Positions 25,201 through 38,101 of a stretch of 64,000 bases of DNA are shown here, piece by piece. The first letter of the stretch is position 1. Each line of letters begins with the position of its first letter. A program made the translations under genes and the position numbers. Origin of the DNA: Cinclus cinclus (taxonomy: Eukaryota; Chordata; Aves; Passeriformes; Cinclidae); NCBI RefSeq assembly GCF_963662255.1, contig NC_085049.1, positions 56,777,158 through 56,841,157 of the forward strand, read 5' to 3'. The notes beneath the pieces were generated by a model. The model worked only from the letters and a program-made list of their open reading frames with translations, was not told the DNA's origin and ran no database searches.

Positions 25201-28200
25201 TCTGACCCCTTGAAGTGTGTGAGACTCACCTCTCCAGACCTCTGGATGCACCTGCTCTCAGCTCAGCACTGGTCACATCACACTGTTAGTGGGAAGCAAG
25301 GGGTCGTCTCTGTTCCTTTACCACAAACCCCAGTCCGGGTCCCTGGAGAAGAAATAAAGAGTGCTATCCCAGGGTCACAGCTCTGCAGCCAGCTCAGCCC
25401 TCACCCTCAAGGCCACTGGGCAAGATCAGCACACACCAGCTTTTTCACAACTCTAATTTTTTCATTTTCTCCACACATTTTTCAATCAGCCCCCCCAGCA
25501 CAGAAGCTTTCTACCACCTGTGCAAAGTTTTGCATGGATGGCATGGAGTCTCCCTTGTCCTTTCTCACCTTCAAGCCCTGCATCTGTAAGTGAGACCAGC
25601 AGGGCAGGCAGCTCTCCCACATTCACACTGGGGTAAGCCAAAATCCCTTCCCAGCCCCTTGTGCTGTGGCACAGGCATCTGCAGCCACCCTGCACTGGGG
25701 GAGAGCGTGGGGACAGCCGGTGGCATTGTGCCCACGTGAGCTGTGCTCGGCCAAAAGCAAGGAGCTATTTCTGGAGCTATTTCTTCTCGTGGAGCAGAAG
25801 CGGCAGAACTCAGAAGCACTGACCGAAAAAGAAAAGCCCTGGTGTTTCAAACGGGAAGCGAGGTTTCCCAGCCTCCTGCCGGGAAGGACGGGTGACATCC
25901 TTTCAAAAATAAGAGAAGATGCAGCGCTCAGTGGCAGCAGGGCTCCAGAGGAGCTCAAAGGCTACTTCAGTAAGAGCATAAACACGCCAGATCTGCTGTT
26001 GTTGCACAGCTCCGTGAAATCGGTGATGTCTGAGCGGAGTTCAGCTGGAGAGCGCTGGTGCTATAAAAAACAAAGTGACTTTGGGCTTTGACGCTTCCTT
26101 CTGACACACAAAAAGGTGATTTGTGATTCAAAAGACAAGGAATTTATCATCAAAAGGAGCTGGGACAGAGCTCAGTGTTTACACTTGGAAGAACAAGACA
26201 GGCACTGAGAGCAGATATATTTATACTCATCCATTAATAAAAGAAGCCAAGTCAACCATACCTTTGTGCTAAAGTTAGAACACAGCACTCTGCATGTCCT
26301 TAAAAAGGCAAGAAAGTTTCCACAAACTGGGACAGCTGCTCCCAGTGCCAGCTCTGTGCATCTCCTCCTTGGCACTCTGGCTTTGGTGTGCTGCAGCAGG
26401 AAAGGGGCCAAACGTGGCAAGGCTCCTGCAAATGGGAAGGCTGACTCCTAGAGTCTGGTCACAGGCTGGTGGCCACTGCATCTCAGGAGCCAAACAGTGC
26501 CTGCTGCACCATCAGAGACCTGCAGGAGATGACTGCCTCTTGCCAGAAACAAAAATTCTCCAGTTTCAGCTCCCATATTCTCATTGCTTCCCTGGTTATG
26601 GGGCTCACACAAGGCAGGACCTTTCTCCTCTGCCACAGGTGACATAGGAGAATGCTGGGCTTGGCACACTCAGGCTGGCTTTGTGGGCAAGGACTTGTTT
26701 TGTGGGGCTGCTTCTGCCAACCAGCAAAGGGAACAGGACGAGCACCCAAAGGTTCCAGGGTTGGGCCGAAGGGTCAGTGCAAGCCCAAAGTGAACAGAGA
26801 GCCCCCAGGACAGAGGATGGTCCATCTCCAGTGAGGTCAGGAATAGGGCAGGATGGTGCAAATCACTGGAAGCTCCTGGATTAGTATTTGGCACTCGTAA
26901 ATGCTTTAGAAATCACTAACTGCAGCAAGTTCCTTAACTCTCCTACAGCTGGAGTTGCCTGGCTTCACCTGTCATGTGCTGGGAAATGTTACACCAATTG
27001 GCAGGAAAAGACATGGAAAAGTCAGCTCTCTGTTCCTTGGGAGGTGCTTCTAGAAAGCAATCAATTACCCTTCTTGACAAATAACAGATGAGCTCTCAGA
27101 GTTGTTTTCCTGTTTCCCTTCTCTTCCCCCACCCAGTTCCAGCCCTCGAACCATGCTGGAAGCAGCAGGAGCCAGCACTGAACATGCTATGCCAGAAATG
27201 ATTGCTTTTCAGGCAAACCGAGAGCAATCACAAAAAATACATCTTGTCTAAATCAAAGTTGAGCACATTGCAGTTTTTCTTCTGCACACCCCAGTGAAAC
27301 AGCTGCAAGCAACAACCCAGCCTGGCTGCATAGGGACAGAAACAGCTGAGAGCACACAGCAGAGCAGGGGTCACCTCTCACCTCTGAGGACACGTTGAAG
27401 TTGTTGGCACAGCAGAATGCATTTCCCCTCTGAGGCTCACACTGAAGATGCTACAGTTACATGAACTTGACTAACCTTTGGACAAGACATAGCATTGGAC
27501 GGCCTCCACAGATCTCTTCCCAAATTATTCAACAACTTTGCACTTTTCTGCATAAAGACAGAAAGAGGGCATGCAAATAACTCTTCCTCCCACACCAGCT
27601 GCTAAGCTAAACTCTCCTATCAAAGGGATGCTCAAGCTGCTATCTCTGAGCCAGTACAATCAATAGAAGTCCAGCAGCAAAATCCTGACAAGAAGTCAGC
27701 TTTGCTACGGGCAAAGAGATCAGGACTTCTTCCTGAGCTTTTGGGTCAAATCTCCTGATGCAGCTTGTCAGTGCCAGCCTAAGATGAAGCCTTAAGGGTC
27801 ACACTAACCTCACCCTTGAGCTCTCCTGCAAACTCAGTTTGAATTCATAAATCATTTCAACATGATCCAAACGCTTTCCAGCAAACATTACCATTTATTG
27901 ACTTCATCCCACCCTGCAGCAGGCAGGCACAGCCGTGTGGCACCAATTCTTGCTTGGCAGCCACGCTGGTGGACCCTGGGCTGACACCAAGCCCTGTGGC
28001 ACGGAGCCCAAGCCCAGGTTATTGCCAAACCTTCTCCCCAGGTCCTTCCCGATGAGAGTGGCACTATCACTCTCAGGTGATGCTATGTATACACATAGAA
28101 ACAAACACCATGGCTCCTGATCAGCTGTGACTAGTGTGATTTGTCTATTACTTATTACAAATATTTAGAGCTTAGAGAAAGGGGGGATGTATTAAATCAG

Positions 28201-29559
28201 CTGAACCTCAGCCAGCTTGCAGTGCATTCCAAGAACCTCTGCTTCCTTTGGTCAGCTCTACTTTGGATAAAGCACACTGAGCAATGCTGAGTATTACAAC
28301 ACTTTTACTGACTAATTAGTGAATTCCAGGATCAGCCATTTAACAGATTTGCCTTGAAACGAGGGTAGGCTGGAAGACCTAGAGCTCCTTTACTGTTCCT
28401 CTGGAGCCTGCCTTTGCAATACCTTTCTCCCAGCTCAGCAGAGGTTCTTTTCAAGACCTTTCCCAGTTCCACTGATGCAGAATCCCTTAACCAGCTTTTC
28501 TTCAACAATTATTCAGCCCTGATTTCCAAGCATCTAATTTTAGCAGTCACTGTTGAACATCCTCTCGAGTTATTGTTAGAATGAAATGATGAAATGAGGA
28601 TCATCTGACAGGAACATATCCTTGGTAAATACTTGGAAGGAATGCTTAAGGAGCTAGCACACCTTCCTGCACCATAATCAACAATCCTACTGCCCAGGGA
28701 TACACCTTACCCCACCCTTTGTTCCTGGTACCTTGCATTTCCAAAAGCAATTAAAACACCAGCCTCAACTGTACTAGGCATACTTGGCTGTACCACTTTG
28801 CTCAGTTATTGTTTCAATAATCACTTCCAATTAGCTACAGGGATTTATTATTTGCTATTTTTAGGATCTTTTCAGTTTTAAAGGCACCTGATTACACAGA
28901 TCTATATTTGCATGACATCTTCCACTGGAGGATTTGTAAGTACTACACGGAATGCAAATTAATTTCTGATCGTCTGCAGCAATACTCCTTTTACAGGCAG
29001 GACAACAGGGGCAGTGATTAAAAAATGTGTCCAAATTCCCAGAGGAAATTAACACTGACACAGGAACCCCAGCTTCCAGTTGTGTGTGTTAACTATTAAA
29101 CCTGTGCTAACACAGACAGAGCGAGGTTGGCCACACAGGCGCTACAGGAGATGCCGATACGTAATTTCAAATGGTTGTCTCTCCTTCTACACTAACAGGC
29201 TCAAACACCAACAAGGCTTGGAGAGAAGAGAAAAACAAAACAAACCCCCCCGCCCCCCCCCCAAAAAAAAAAGGCTTCTTACCAGTACCAAACAATTGGC
29301 CCTTTTCTGCTAATAAGCAGCAATGGGAAAGAATAGCAGAGAAAGGTGTGGATTTTCTGAGGCTGGTATAGGAACAGATGGGACTAGGATTTTGTCAGCA
29401 TGACTTGCCAAGGCTTCACCCTTTATCACTGCTAAGAAGATCCAATCTCCCAGCTCATTCTTCACATCAGCTTCCCTTCTTTGTGTTTTACCTACCAGGG
29501 TGCTGCACCAGCGAAATTCATCCAGATGTGCTGAAAAACAGACAACACAGGGGAGCCAG
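19265..29559. other. Intergenic region between MB and RBFOX2, RBFOX2-proximal part
   Basis: I see no recognisable gene or further transposable element. The longest open frames (22404-23030 and 25666-26091, plus strand) show no known domain, signal peptide or conserved pattern. A C-tract next to an A-tract lies at 29245-29272. Confidence 0.55.
29245..29272. repeat. C-tract followed by A-tract
   Basis: About 18 nt of nearly pure C (one G interruption) are followed directly by 10 A. Confidence 0.9.
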
Positions 29560-29578
29560 GAGACTGGTGTTTCTCTCT

Positions 29579-29584
29579 TTTATT
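29579..29584 (-). terminator. RBFOX2: Candidate distal RBFOX2 poly(A) signal AATAAA
   Basis: The sense strand reads TTTTTAAATAAAAGAGAG. About 30-45 nt downstream is a GT/T-rich element (CCTGTGTTGTCTGTTTTT). This is the best hexamer plus downstream-element pair that I see below the stop codon. Confidence 0.5.
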
Positions 29585-30227
29585 TAAAAACAGTGCTTCA
29601 TTACCATTTGCAAAGGGTTAGGAAGGGTTTCCCCCCTTGCTTAGAGTTTATAAAAGCCAGCAACATGATCAATAATTTATACACATGGATAGTAATACAA
29701 AAAAAAGGAATAAAAGCTAAAGATCTAACTACTCCAACCTTCACAATTCCAGCTACTTGATAATAATAGGAATAACCCAATGAATACTGTATGGTCTGAA
29801 AGCTACTATACAATATGATACTTAACAAGGGAGGGTGGGAAGTTAAAGGCTGTCACAAAGCCCTGGGATGCAGATACTGCTTCTCCAGAGTCAGCAGGGA
29901 AATGGGACCCTGGGCAAGCGGCTCGGGCGTCCTAGGAAATGATCCAGGGGAAGGGAACGCATCCCACTCGGGACACGTCCTGTTCCCCGGCGGTACCTGG
30001 CAATGGGAGGTGCTGGGGAGACTGCAAGAAGGGGCAAGCCTGTCGCTGCCACTGGAGGTGCTGTGGCATCTCAGCCTCGCACTAGAAATCTCCAAGTCTC
30101 AAAAGAGATCAGCCTGTGAGGTCAATAAAATGCTCCACCAGCTCCGTATCGCTCTACAGCCCTGGTTCTCATTTGTTATCAGCCCCAGGTTTTAGGTCCA
30201 GCTATTTACAAGCAGGATTTATCATGT

Positions 30228-30266
30228 TAAAAAACAAACAAACAAAACAAACAAACAAAAAAAAAA
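30228..30266. repeat. (AAAC)n tract
   Basis: AAAC/AAAAC units lead into ten A on the plus strand, reading GTTT on the RBFOX2 sense strand. Confidence 0.9.
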
Positions 30267-33200
30267 GCCTAACAAAACCCCCAAACAAACAAAAGAAATA
30301 CCCAAGGAAAGCAAACAAAACCAAATCATATCCCCGGGGTAAAAGAGGATGATTTCGTCACTTGAAAATGCAGCAAAAATTGAGCTGCCAAAACTACAAC
30401 ACTCGCACACACAAAATACTGTGAACAGAAAAAAATAGAAAAACGTGACCAGAACTGAGACTACTAAAGCGGGAGGCCTAATTTCTGTAAGGAATTTACT
30501 TCTCAGGGAAGCAACAAGCCCCTGCACCATCAGAGAACAGCGAATCTGGCAAGAGATTTATTGACCCACTTCAGGACATCAACAAAAATTTGAAAAGAAA
30601 AAACATTCTAAGATTAATGAGCATTTTGCTGACTCTGACTGTCAGCCAAATTACTATCTCAGTGGACGGCTTTAGACACCAGCAATCTCCTGGTGAAATC
30701 AGGCAAGGTTTTTGGCTGATGCATTCCTGCTCTACCATGACTTGAGAAGCAGCATGGGAAGCTGGTCTCCTGCATAAGCCTGGGCCAGCTGCAGCCCATG
30801 GCCCCAAGAGGACAACCACAGGCAGCACAGGCAGCCCCAGCAAGAAGCTGTCTTCCAGGGTCAGCAGTGGCAACAGAGATAGGACTTGGCTATCCCAAGT
30901 CCCATTTAGGCTGTCATTGATGCAGGCACTGCAGAGGGACTGCAGAGGGACAGTGGCTCTCCTGACAACTCCTGGCTGGAGCGAAGCATACCAGGCAGAA
31001 ACCCCCATAGCCTCCTTGCAAAGGGCCCCATTTCACGCTCTGGCTATCAGACTCCTGCTTGCCTTGTTGACTGGAGTTTTCATTGTAGAAGAGAAGTTTA
31101 CTGGGGTTGGAGGGCAGAGAGGGCAACCAGTAAGGTGGGGATGGAGGAAATGGGCTTTTCAGACATTAACATCACCAAAAATAGTGTTTTATGCAACAAA
31201 GAATCAAGTCTCACTGGTGTATACTACAAAATGTTTGACATTATCCAAGAGCATGTCAAAATTAAAAACACAAAGAAGTTTACATTGGATGTTCATCTTG
31301 TTCACTAGGTTGGTTTCCCCCCCCTCCTATTTTAAAACAGTGCAAACAGGTAAAACACTTTAAAAATTACCCCTCTACACCAAGAACAGCATTCCCCACC
31401 CTGCCAGGCTGGAGGGTCACAAGCAGCAGGCCCTCTGCCTGGCTGTCTGTGTGCTTTCCCTTTGGAGCTAGACTCAGCAAAAGCATCCTCCAGAACTATT
31501 GTTTGTGTTTCCCTTTATTAAGTTCCTAAGTACTCCCCAAACCTGTTTTCCACTCGCCTCCATCTTTGTGGCTAGGATGGGAAGATACAGATAGTGATGG
31601 GCTGGGGAAAAACATGGCTAGAACTGGGAGGCTATGCTTTGTATTCCCCACTGATGGAGCTCTGGGTGCTGAAATTGAAAGCCCAGCAGCCAGCATCTCT
31701 TTTCAGGCAGGGAAAAGGCTTTGTTAACTGTTCCACAACCAGCACTTGGGCCAGCTACTCAGAAAACCCTTCTCAGCTCTTGCTTCATTCTTCTTCACAT
31801 CCATGGATCTCAAAACAGGTAAGAACGGGGGATAAACTTCCCTTTAGGGACAGGGAAGCGAAGTCTAAAGTAGTGACATGACTGCCCCACAGGGACCCTT
31901 GAGGGGTCACTGACAGAGCCCTGCCTGAAACACAGGTCTCAGACTCCAGAGCCAGTGCTCCTCGCTGGGCAAGTCTGCTCCCTCTCAGGCACTGGAACAG
32001 CCAAGCCACAGCTATCTTTAAACATGGCTTTGTCTATCAGAACTCATGACACAGGATCCACCTAACTGCTTAACCTGGGAAAAAGCTGGCTATAGTAGGC
32101 TCATACTGAGCTCCTCATTGCCTCCAGGTCCTGTCGTGGCTTTTCTTAGAAAAGCTAACCCACCTACAACAGTGCAGCCTCCCAAACGTGGGGACCAGGA
32201 CAATAGTTTGCTAATGTGCTGGACATCAATACAACTTATTCCCAGTAGAGAATATGCTATACCAGTAGAAGCTACTTTATACCAGCACAACTGTAATTGC
32301 AAGGAAATACAGACCAGCACATTAAATAAACCAACTCTTCAAACCAAAATGTCATCTGTATATCATCATGTGCTGGGTGGACCTATTGCAGGACAGTACA
32401 AACAGCTACACTTAAAGATACACTTTTTTCTCTGCATTAAGAGGAATCCCAGATGCCAGCAGACTAGAAGGTGACAAACAGCAAGCTATTTGCCAGGCTG
32501 CCTGTGTGGTTTCCCTCTGAAAGCCAAACCCTGCTTTGCAAGGGACCTGTGACTGCAGACCCATCGCACGGACAAGCACTAGCTGCCATCATTCTAAAAA
32601 GCCAGGGCCCAGTTCAATTTATTAAACGTAATTCATTTTGCATAGGGAGATATAGGCTTTGTCCTCACTTATTCAGAAGATGGATATAGCCACACCTTGG
32701 CTACTCTGAAAGCATCTCTAGCCAGTTCATAACACATCAGAGTGAAACTGGAGCTGTTGTTCGCAAACAGGGAAGAAAGGCTGAAGAGCTCTCCTGTCAC
32801 AGAACAACACTCACTCAAGAAACCTTGCCATGCAAGATTTTGGGAGGTCTGGTGCTTTGGACACCTGGAACCAGTGAGCTACCTCTGGCCCCCAGCCATG
32901 CAAGTGTGCTGGTGCCCCTCTGCAGCTCAATGCTGCGATCATGAAGCTGGGCTATCAGCAATCTCCTTCAGGGGATCTTGCATTAACTATGGAGCCACAG
33001 AGACACCGGCTGCTTACTGCACCAGAGGAGCCCAGCAGGGAGGGACCAGAGCAGGCCAGGCTCAGATATGGGAGGAATCAGGCTGGATGGTCTGAGAACA
33101 GGTATTACACCACAGCCCCCCAAAGGTTGGGTGCTTCGGCACTAAACCCCTCACATTCCTAATACACTTGGGTGGGCTGAAGCTGCCATGCATAGATTCT

Positions 33201-35594
33201 GCCAGGAGGCAGAAAGGGGGGGCTGGCCTCCCTACTCCCAGGGAGGCCAAGTGGCAGGGAGGGATTGCAGGTGGCACTGCCAGGGCAGGGGAGGGCACTC
33301 AAGGAGGGAGAATCTGGCTTTTGGGGAGCTACAGTCAGAACCAGCTGAACTGAATGTGGGAGAGGGGCACTGGAGGAGCAGCTGCCCCAGCAGGGCTCTG
33401 CAGATGCTGCTGGGCTCACAGCCTGAGGAACTGCCTGCAGGAAGGGAAGGGACCTCCTTGCTCAGGCCCTCCATCCACAGCAGAGAGAACAAGTCCAGTA
33501 GAGGTTTTGGTGCATCCCAGCTCCACAAGTCCCCTGGCTGCCCTGCAGTGGAAGTAACTCCCCTTGAATATGACTATCTCTACCACAAGTCTTCCCTCTT
33601 CTACCCCAACTCAGGCAGTAAAAGCCCCCAAACACCCTGAGTCTCCCTCATTTCCTAGATTTTGTGAAAGCCCCAACACCCTGTTCTCCCCCTCCCTATT
33701 TTCAAGCTAAAATATTTATATACAAACAACAAAAAAATTGTCATAACAGCAACAAACCAAACTTTGGCTTGGGAAAAAAAAGGTAAAAAAACCCTCAAAA
33801 CAATAAAACCAGAAAAAAAAAAAAGGTGGCCAACAGGCTGGCAGTTTGGTGTCCCCTTTATCTAGCTATTTCTCTAGAAAATCAATAGCTTCAGGGTATC
33901 TAGCTTAACTAATGGTGTCCCCATTCTTCCCATTTGAGATGCCTCCACTCTGCTGTGCACAGAGAGGCTCCATGTATCACTGGGGAAGAGCAAAAAATGT
34001 GTGGTTGTGTGTGGCTGGACCAGACACCTCCCCAGGAGCAGGACCTCTGCTTGCTGACGTTGCTTAGTGTTAAATGCAGGAATTTTCCTATTCGGTATCA
34101 GCGGTGGATGGAAAAGCGGGTGTTCAAAAGGAGATGGAGAGGCCAACAAATCCACACTCTGAGCTGCCCTTCTGAGGGCAGTGGCTCACCCCAGCACCAA
34201 TCCACGGAGTCAAGGCAGCCTGGTACAATTACACTTCTGCATCTCTCCAGCATGCCATTAAAGCCTGCCTCTGACCACTGGGATTACTGGGAGCACTCTC
34301 TGAGCAAGCATCTCAACTGGGAGGTCTGGAGAGCAGCAACTCTGCATCACATCATAGCTCACAGTCATCTAAGTGTGCTGTCTTTGAAACACAGCAAATT
34401 CTCTGTCTGTGAAAGCAGAAGGGAGATGGTCTTAGGAGCTGTGGAGCCCTCAGCTAAATAGTTTCTATACTTCCAAGTCTTCTAATATGTAGTGTCTATA
34501 TGGATTCAGCAGACCAGGTGCACAACTTTTTGTGAGAAGTTGGGCAAAACAAACCCAGGGTCTCCAATGCAGCTATGGAAGGACCTGAAATGGCTTGCGG
34601 TAGGAAGGTTCCTATGAATTCAGAGCTTGCCTGAACTGCTTCTGCCAGATACAAAACAACTTCAGGATCACATTTAGATATAAAAGATCCTCTTCCCCCA
34701 CACAAACCCACATGCTTGACCCTCACCTCGAGCAGCTTATGCGTGACTGGTTTTTCCTCACTCACGTTATTTGAAATAGGTTACTTGCAGAAGCACCTAA
34801 GCAGCCCAGGATGAACAGGAGCAGAGCCCTTGCATGCTGCGCCTCAGAGTGTGTGCCATGCTCGACTCTTCTGCTCGCTTTCTTCCCCTGCAAGGCTGCA
34901 GGTGCTTCACCTCCTCAAGTTTAATCACTTACTGTCCGCAACAGAGGTACTGTGCGTGATCCTGCACTGCATCTGCCACTCCTCAAGGAACGAAGGGGAG
35001 GAAAGGGGCAGCAAGAAAGAAAGATCTTCAAAAGCATGAATGAAAACTATGACAATTACAGCCACCTGCGGCAGACAAAAATCAGCAAGTAAAAGTTTTG
35101 TGTGTGAGGAAAAAAGACCATCCTCATCAAAAACTCCTTTCAAAGTCTTGTCCCCTATAGAGCAGGTAACAGCTGAAGTCTTTGGGCAGGTTGAGGGACT
35201 CTTCTCTTGCGAAGTCTAAAGTTCTGACACTGCTGAAACTGTCACAAACCTGTGCGCATCAGATGGTGACAGAAACAAGGAAAGTCTCTGCATTTCCCCC
35301 ATTTCCAAATGTAAATGACTATTTCCCACCAGCATTCAGGTCCCAGCTACAGCCGAAGAGTGCTTCCTTCTGCAGACCAGAAACACGGCAGGTGGAGACT
35401 TCTCCCTCACGTCCTCCTGTCTCACAGGCACCAAGCACCAGACCCAGGGAAGTAACTCTGTCTGCGTGTTCCTGATTAATTGCATGATATCAGTTTCTAA
35501 CAGCTTTCCTTATCACTAATTGCCTTTTCCGTGATTGGTAGGATAAGCTATGCACCAACATACAGACACGGAAATGCATTATTTTTACCACAGT

Positions 35595-35645
35595 TAAAAA
35601 AAACCCAAAAATAAAATCAAAAAACAAACAACAACAAAAAAAAAG
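35595..35645. repeat. A-rich low-complexity tract
   Basis: A-runs broken by CC, T and C on the plus strand; T-rich in the proximal RBFOX2 3' UTR. Confidence 0.85.
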
Positions 35646-35867
35646 CACGATCTTTGGAACAAAAGAATTAAAGGCAGAAATTTAAAGGAAAATAAAATAC
35701 ATATTCAAAGAACATAGTGAGGTATAAAAAAGTATTTTCTCTTTTGTTTTTTTCTTTTTTGTTTTTCCTCCTCGACTTGCTATAGAGTTCCTCTACTAGT
35801 AAATATTGCAATAGCCAGGCCTCATGAACTGGGGGGGCTGTCCCACTTGCAGGGGGCTCACGTCACT

Positions 35868-35912
35868 TCAGTAGGGGGCAAATCGGCTGTAGCCACCTCG
35901 GTATAAACTCGC
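35868..35912 (-). CDS. RBFOX2: RBFOX2 terminal coding exon (FAPY nuclear-localisation end)
   Basis: This exon encodes ASLYRGGYSRFAPY and then TGA at 35868-35870. The RFAPY end is the C-terminal nuclear-localisation signal shared by RBFOX proteins. Isoforms that lose this end through an upstream frameshift are known to be cytoplasmic. The exon enters at phase 0 from an acceptor reading TTCTACAG. With this exon the nine coding exons sum to 681 nt, an exact number of codons. Confidence 0.98.
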   Translation of the reverse strand, partial: ASLYRGGYSRFAPY

Positions 35913-37007
35913 CTGTAGAAATGAAATGGGAGAAGAAAAGGTTGTTAGGAGAACTGTGAAGAGATACCCAGGAGAGCACCCAAATGCTTCTGGAAAGACC
36001 TGTCCTGGCACTGACCCACCACCATCAGCACCTCTAAGAAGCAAGAGAGAACTCTGCCTGCAAAACCAAAGATGTGGCTCAGGAGGGCATGCTCATGGCC
36101 AGCCAGCTGGAGGTGAAGTTCAGCAAGTCTTGGTGGAAGGGAATTCAGTACCAGAGAGGGGACTCACCAGTCCTAATCTCAAGCCAATTGTCCAAGCTGC
36201 CTTTATAGACTGAGGAGACCAGGACTTCTAGGATGCTCTTCACCTCACCTCAAGGTAAAGGTCTAAAATAGATATGATGACTGGGTATCCTAGAATTACC
36301 TGTTCTTCCCTCATTGACCCTAAAGAGAATCCACATGATGAGCTGAGGCTGAAATGGAGGTGCTACACTGCAGATAGCTATTTTTAGGTGTCTTTTTTTC
36401 TCTGAGCACATTTGTATTCCAGCCTTTGCAACAACACAGATACTGAGCTGGCTAGCAGATGGGCAAGCATGTGTTTTCAGCAAGCTGCTCCACTCCCCTC
36501 CGATGCCAGCATACCTCATCCTGCCCTTGTGTAACTACTGCTGGCAAGCAGGACACCGCATCCTTCCACTAGTGAAAGAGGGAACCAAGTGAAGCAGCTT
36601 TGATGCAAGATGTCACAAGAACAACTTATTCCCTTTCTTCCTAGAACTGAAAATGGCAAAAAGGGTATCCTGAATCTCTAACTATTGCTCTATGTATCAC
36701 CTCGATACAGTTCTACTGATTTATCAACAGTGTTCTGGCTCCTGGCAGTTCTGTTTGCTTTTCATTTTCATTTTTCATTGTACTAGATGATGTACAAGAC
36801 CAAGTAATAGCTGGTCTCCTACAGCCTGGTTCCTTTCTCAGTGTACACACAGATATGAATGTGGAACAACTGGGAATCCAGCACTGCAGCTAAAGACCTC
36901 CTCCCTCAACAAAGACGTTTTTCTGGGTGAGGTTTCATTGCACGATACCCAGTGCTGTTCCCCTTGCTGGAAATGAGAAACAGCACAAGAAAGAAAATCC
37001 CACTTAC
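35913..37007 (-). other. RBFOX2: RBFOX2 last intron
   Basis: A 1095-nt GT-AG intron with no exon-like content recognised. Confidence 0.9.
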
Positions 37008-37080
37008 CACAGCGCCAACTCCGTAGCTAGCGGCAGGGGCAAGGGCATGGTAAGGATCTGCTGTGTACACCCTGCCATAA
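37008..37080 (-). CDS. RBFOX2: RBFOX2 73-nt exon
   Basis: This exon encodes YGRVYTADPYHALAPAASYG followed by VGAV, a conserved tyrosine- and alanine-rich part of the RBFOX C-terminus. It begins with T, completing the Gly codon split with the previous exon, and ends at phase 0. The acceptor is CCTCTCTTCAG after a strong T/C tract and the donor is GTAAGTG. RBFOX1 has the related [21 protein letters not shown] here; the single His and PAASYG indicate RBFOX2. Confidence 0.98.
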
Positions 37081-37205
37081 CTGAAGAGAGGGAAAAAAGA
37101 CATAAAAAGAAAAAAACAAAAGTCACTTGGGTGGGGCAGAGAAATAGCTGTCTGACCACAGGTAATGGAAGCAGCAGCATGCCCTTGCACACACATGTAT
37201 GCATC

Positions 37206-37267
37206 CATGCACACAGGCACGCAGGCAGCTCCTCTGCAGAGAGATCCTATGGGCATGCTGCCATGCA
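37206..37267 (-). promoter_or_regulatory. RBFOX2: Two TGCATG motifs upstream of the 73-nt exon
   Basis: Sense-strand hexamers at 37262-37267 and 37206-37211, about 180 and 125 nt before the exon. Confidence 0.5.
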
Positions 37268-37874
37268 TTGTATGAGATATTGTATGAGATGGGCGAGAGA
37301 ATGGTGTGCCAGGAGGAATGTGGCACAGACCATGAGCCTGACCTGCAGGAAAGAGGTCAGCACCTTTGAAATGTCAGCTAGTGCATCCCTTACCTTTGGG
37401 TAACTGCGTGATGCAATTAGGTCAGAGAGTGACTGCTGGCACTAGTGCTACTGGCACAGTAACAGCTGCTAAACGGAAAGCAGTGAGAAATTCTCCACTA
37501 TGAGAGGAGTATAAACATCAGTGTGCTAGGATTAAAACATGGCCTCACTGCACAGGCAATGAAAAATCTTAAGGCAAGCACTTTGATGGAGACAATCCTT
37601 CGTATCTATTCAGAGCTGCATGTTAAAGCATCCTAGAGCACTGCATGAGCTGAGTCATTTTTACTTTATGATGGGGAAACACATCCAGTGAGTAAGTAAC
37701 CTGCCCAAAGCCAGATCTCTGACTCTGAGGCTGTAACCAGGCTGCCTGCTTTGTGCAGAGGAGAATCACAAGGATAGGGAAGAGGCCGGGATTTGTGCCA
37801 GCTCACATACACCAAAGGCAACACTGTCCGGGAGCAGAGACAAACTGTGCAGTCAAGTCTTCCGTGTTGGGTGG

Positions 37875-37886
37875 TGCATGCATGCA
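37875..37886 (-). promoter_or_regulatory. RBFOX2: TGCATGCATGCA double RBFOX motif
   Basis: Two overlapping TGCATG hexamers on the sense strand lie about 130 nt downstream of the 89-nt exon. Downstream RBFOX binding usually favours inclusion of the preceding exon. Confidence 0.6.
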
Positions 37887-38012
37887 CGCGCATGCCAGTG
37901 CAGGCAAGACAAAGAAACGGGGCAAAGAAGCAGAAGTTCTGTGATGGATCAGTGCTCCTTGAATCCCTGAGCACAGCAAGCTAGTCCCCATGGACACCTC
38001 TCCCTTACATAC

Positions 38013-38101
38013 CCATCGCTGTAAGCTGCTGCAGCGGCTGCAGCGGCCGTGGCTGCTGTTGCAGTAGCAGGCTGTGCATATCTGTAGGCTGCATATCCAC
38101 C
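38013..38101 (-). CDS. RBFOX2: RBFOX2 89-nt exon (Tyr-rich and poly-Ala segment)
   Basis: This exon encodes GGYAAYRYAQPATATAATAA, continuing through a run of eight alanines to YSD and two bases of Gly. Tyrosine-rich low-complexity sequence in this part of RBFOX proteins is known to promote self-assembly with splicing partners. The alanine run is coded mainly by GCN triplets of mixed type (GCC, GCT, GCA), so slippage is limited. It enters at phase 0 and leaves at phase 2. The acceptor is TCCTGCAG and the donor GTATGTAA. Its downstream intron holds a TGCATGCATGCA block. Confidence 0.97.

Larger units (their letters stand above)
29560..35867 (-). other. RBFOX2: RBFOX2 3' UTR (long, end inferred)
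   Basis: The non-coding DNA after the TGA runs about 6.3 kb to the best-supported poly(A) signal at 29579-29584. Mammalian RBFOX2 also has a multi-kilobase 3' UTR. Other minus-strand AATAAA hexamers occur within it (near 30557, 31514 and 32626) and could end shorter forms. Sense-strand U-rich tracts lie at 35595-35645 and 35740-35767. Nothing in the sequence proves that transcription runs the whole way. Confidence 0.45.
37081..38012 (-). other. RBFOX2: RBFOX2 intron between the 89-nt and 73-nt exons
   Basis: A 932-nt intron containing at least four sense-strand TGCATG hexamers (37206-37211, 37262-37267, 37877-37882, 37881-37886). There is no coding exon besides those flanking it. Confidence 0.9.

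Noticed and set aside
25666..26091. 141-codon open frame in a slightly GC-richer stretch
   Set aside because: No family resemblance and no promoter or splice sites that make a gene model; it is the best of the unexplained frames but unsupported.
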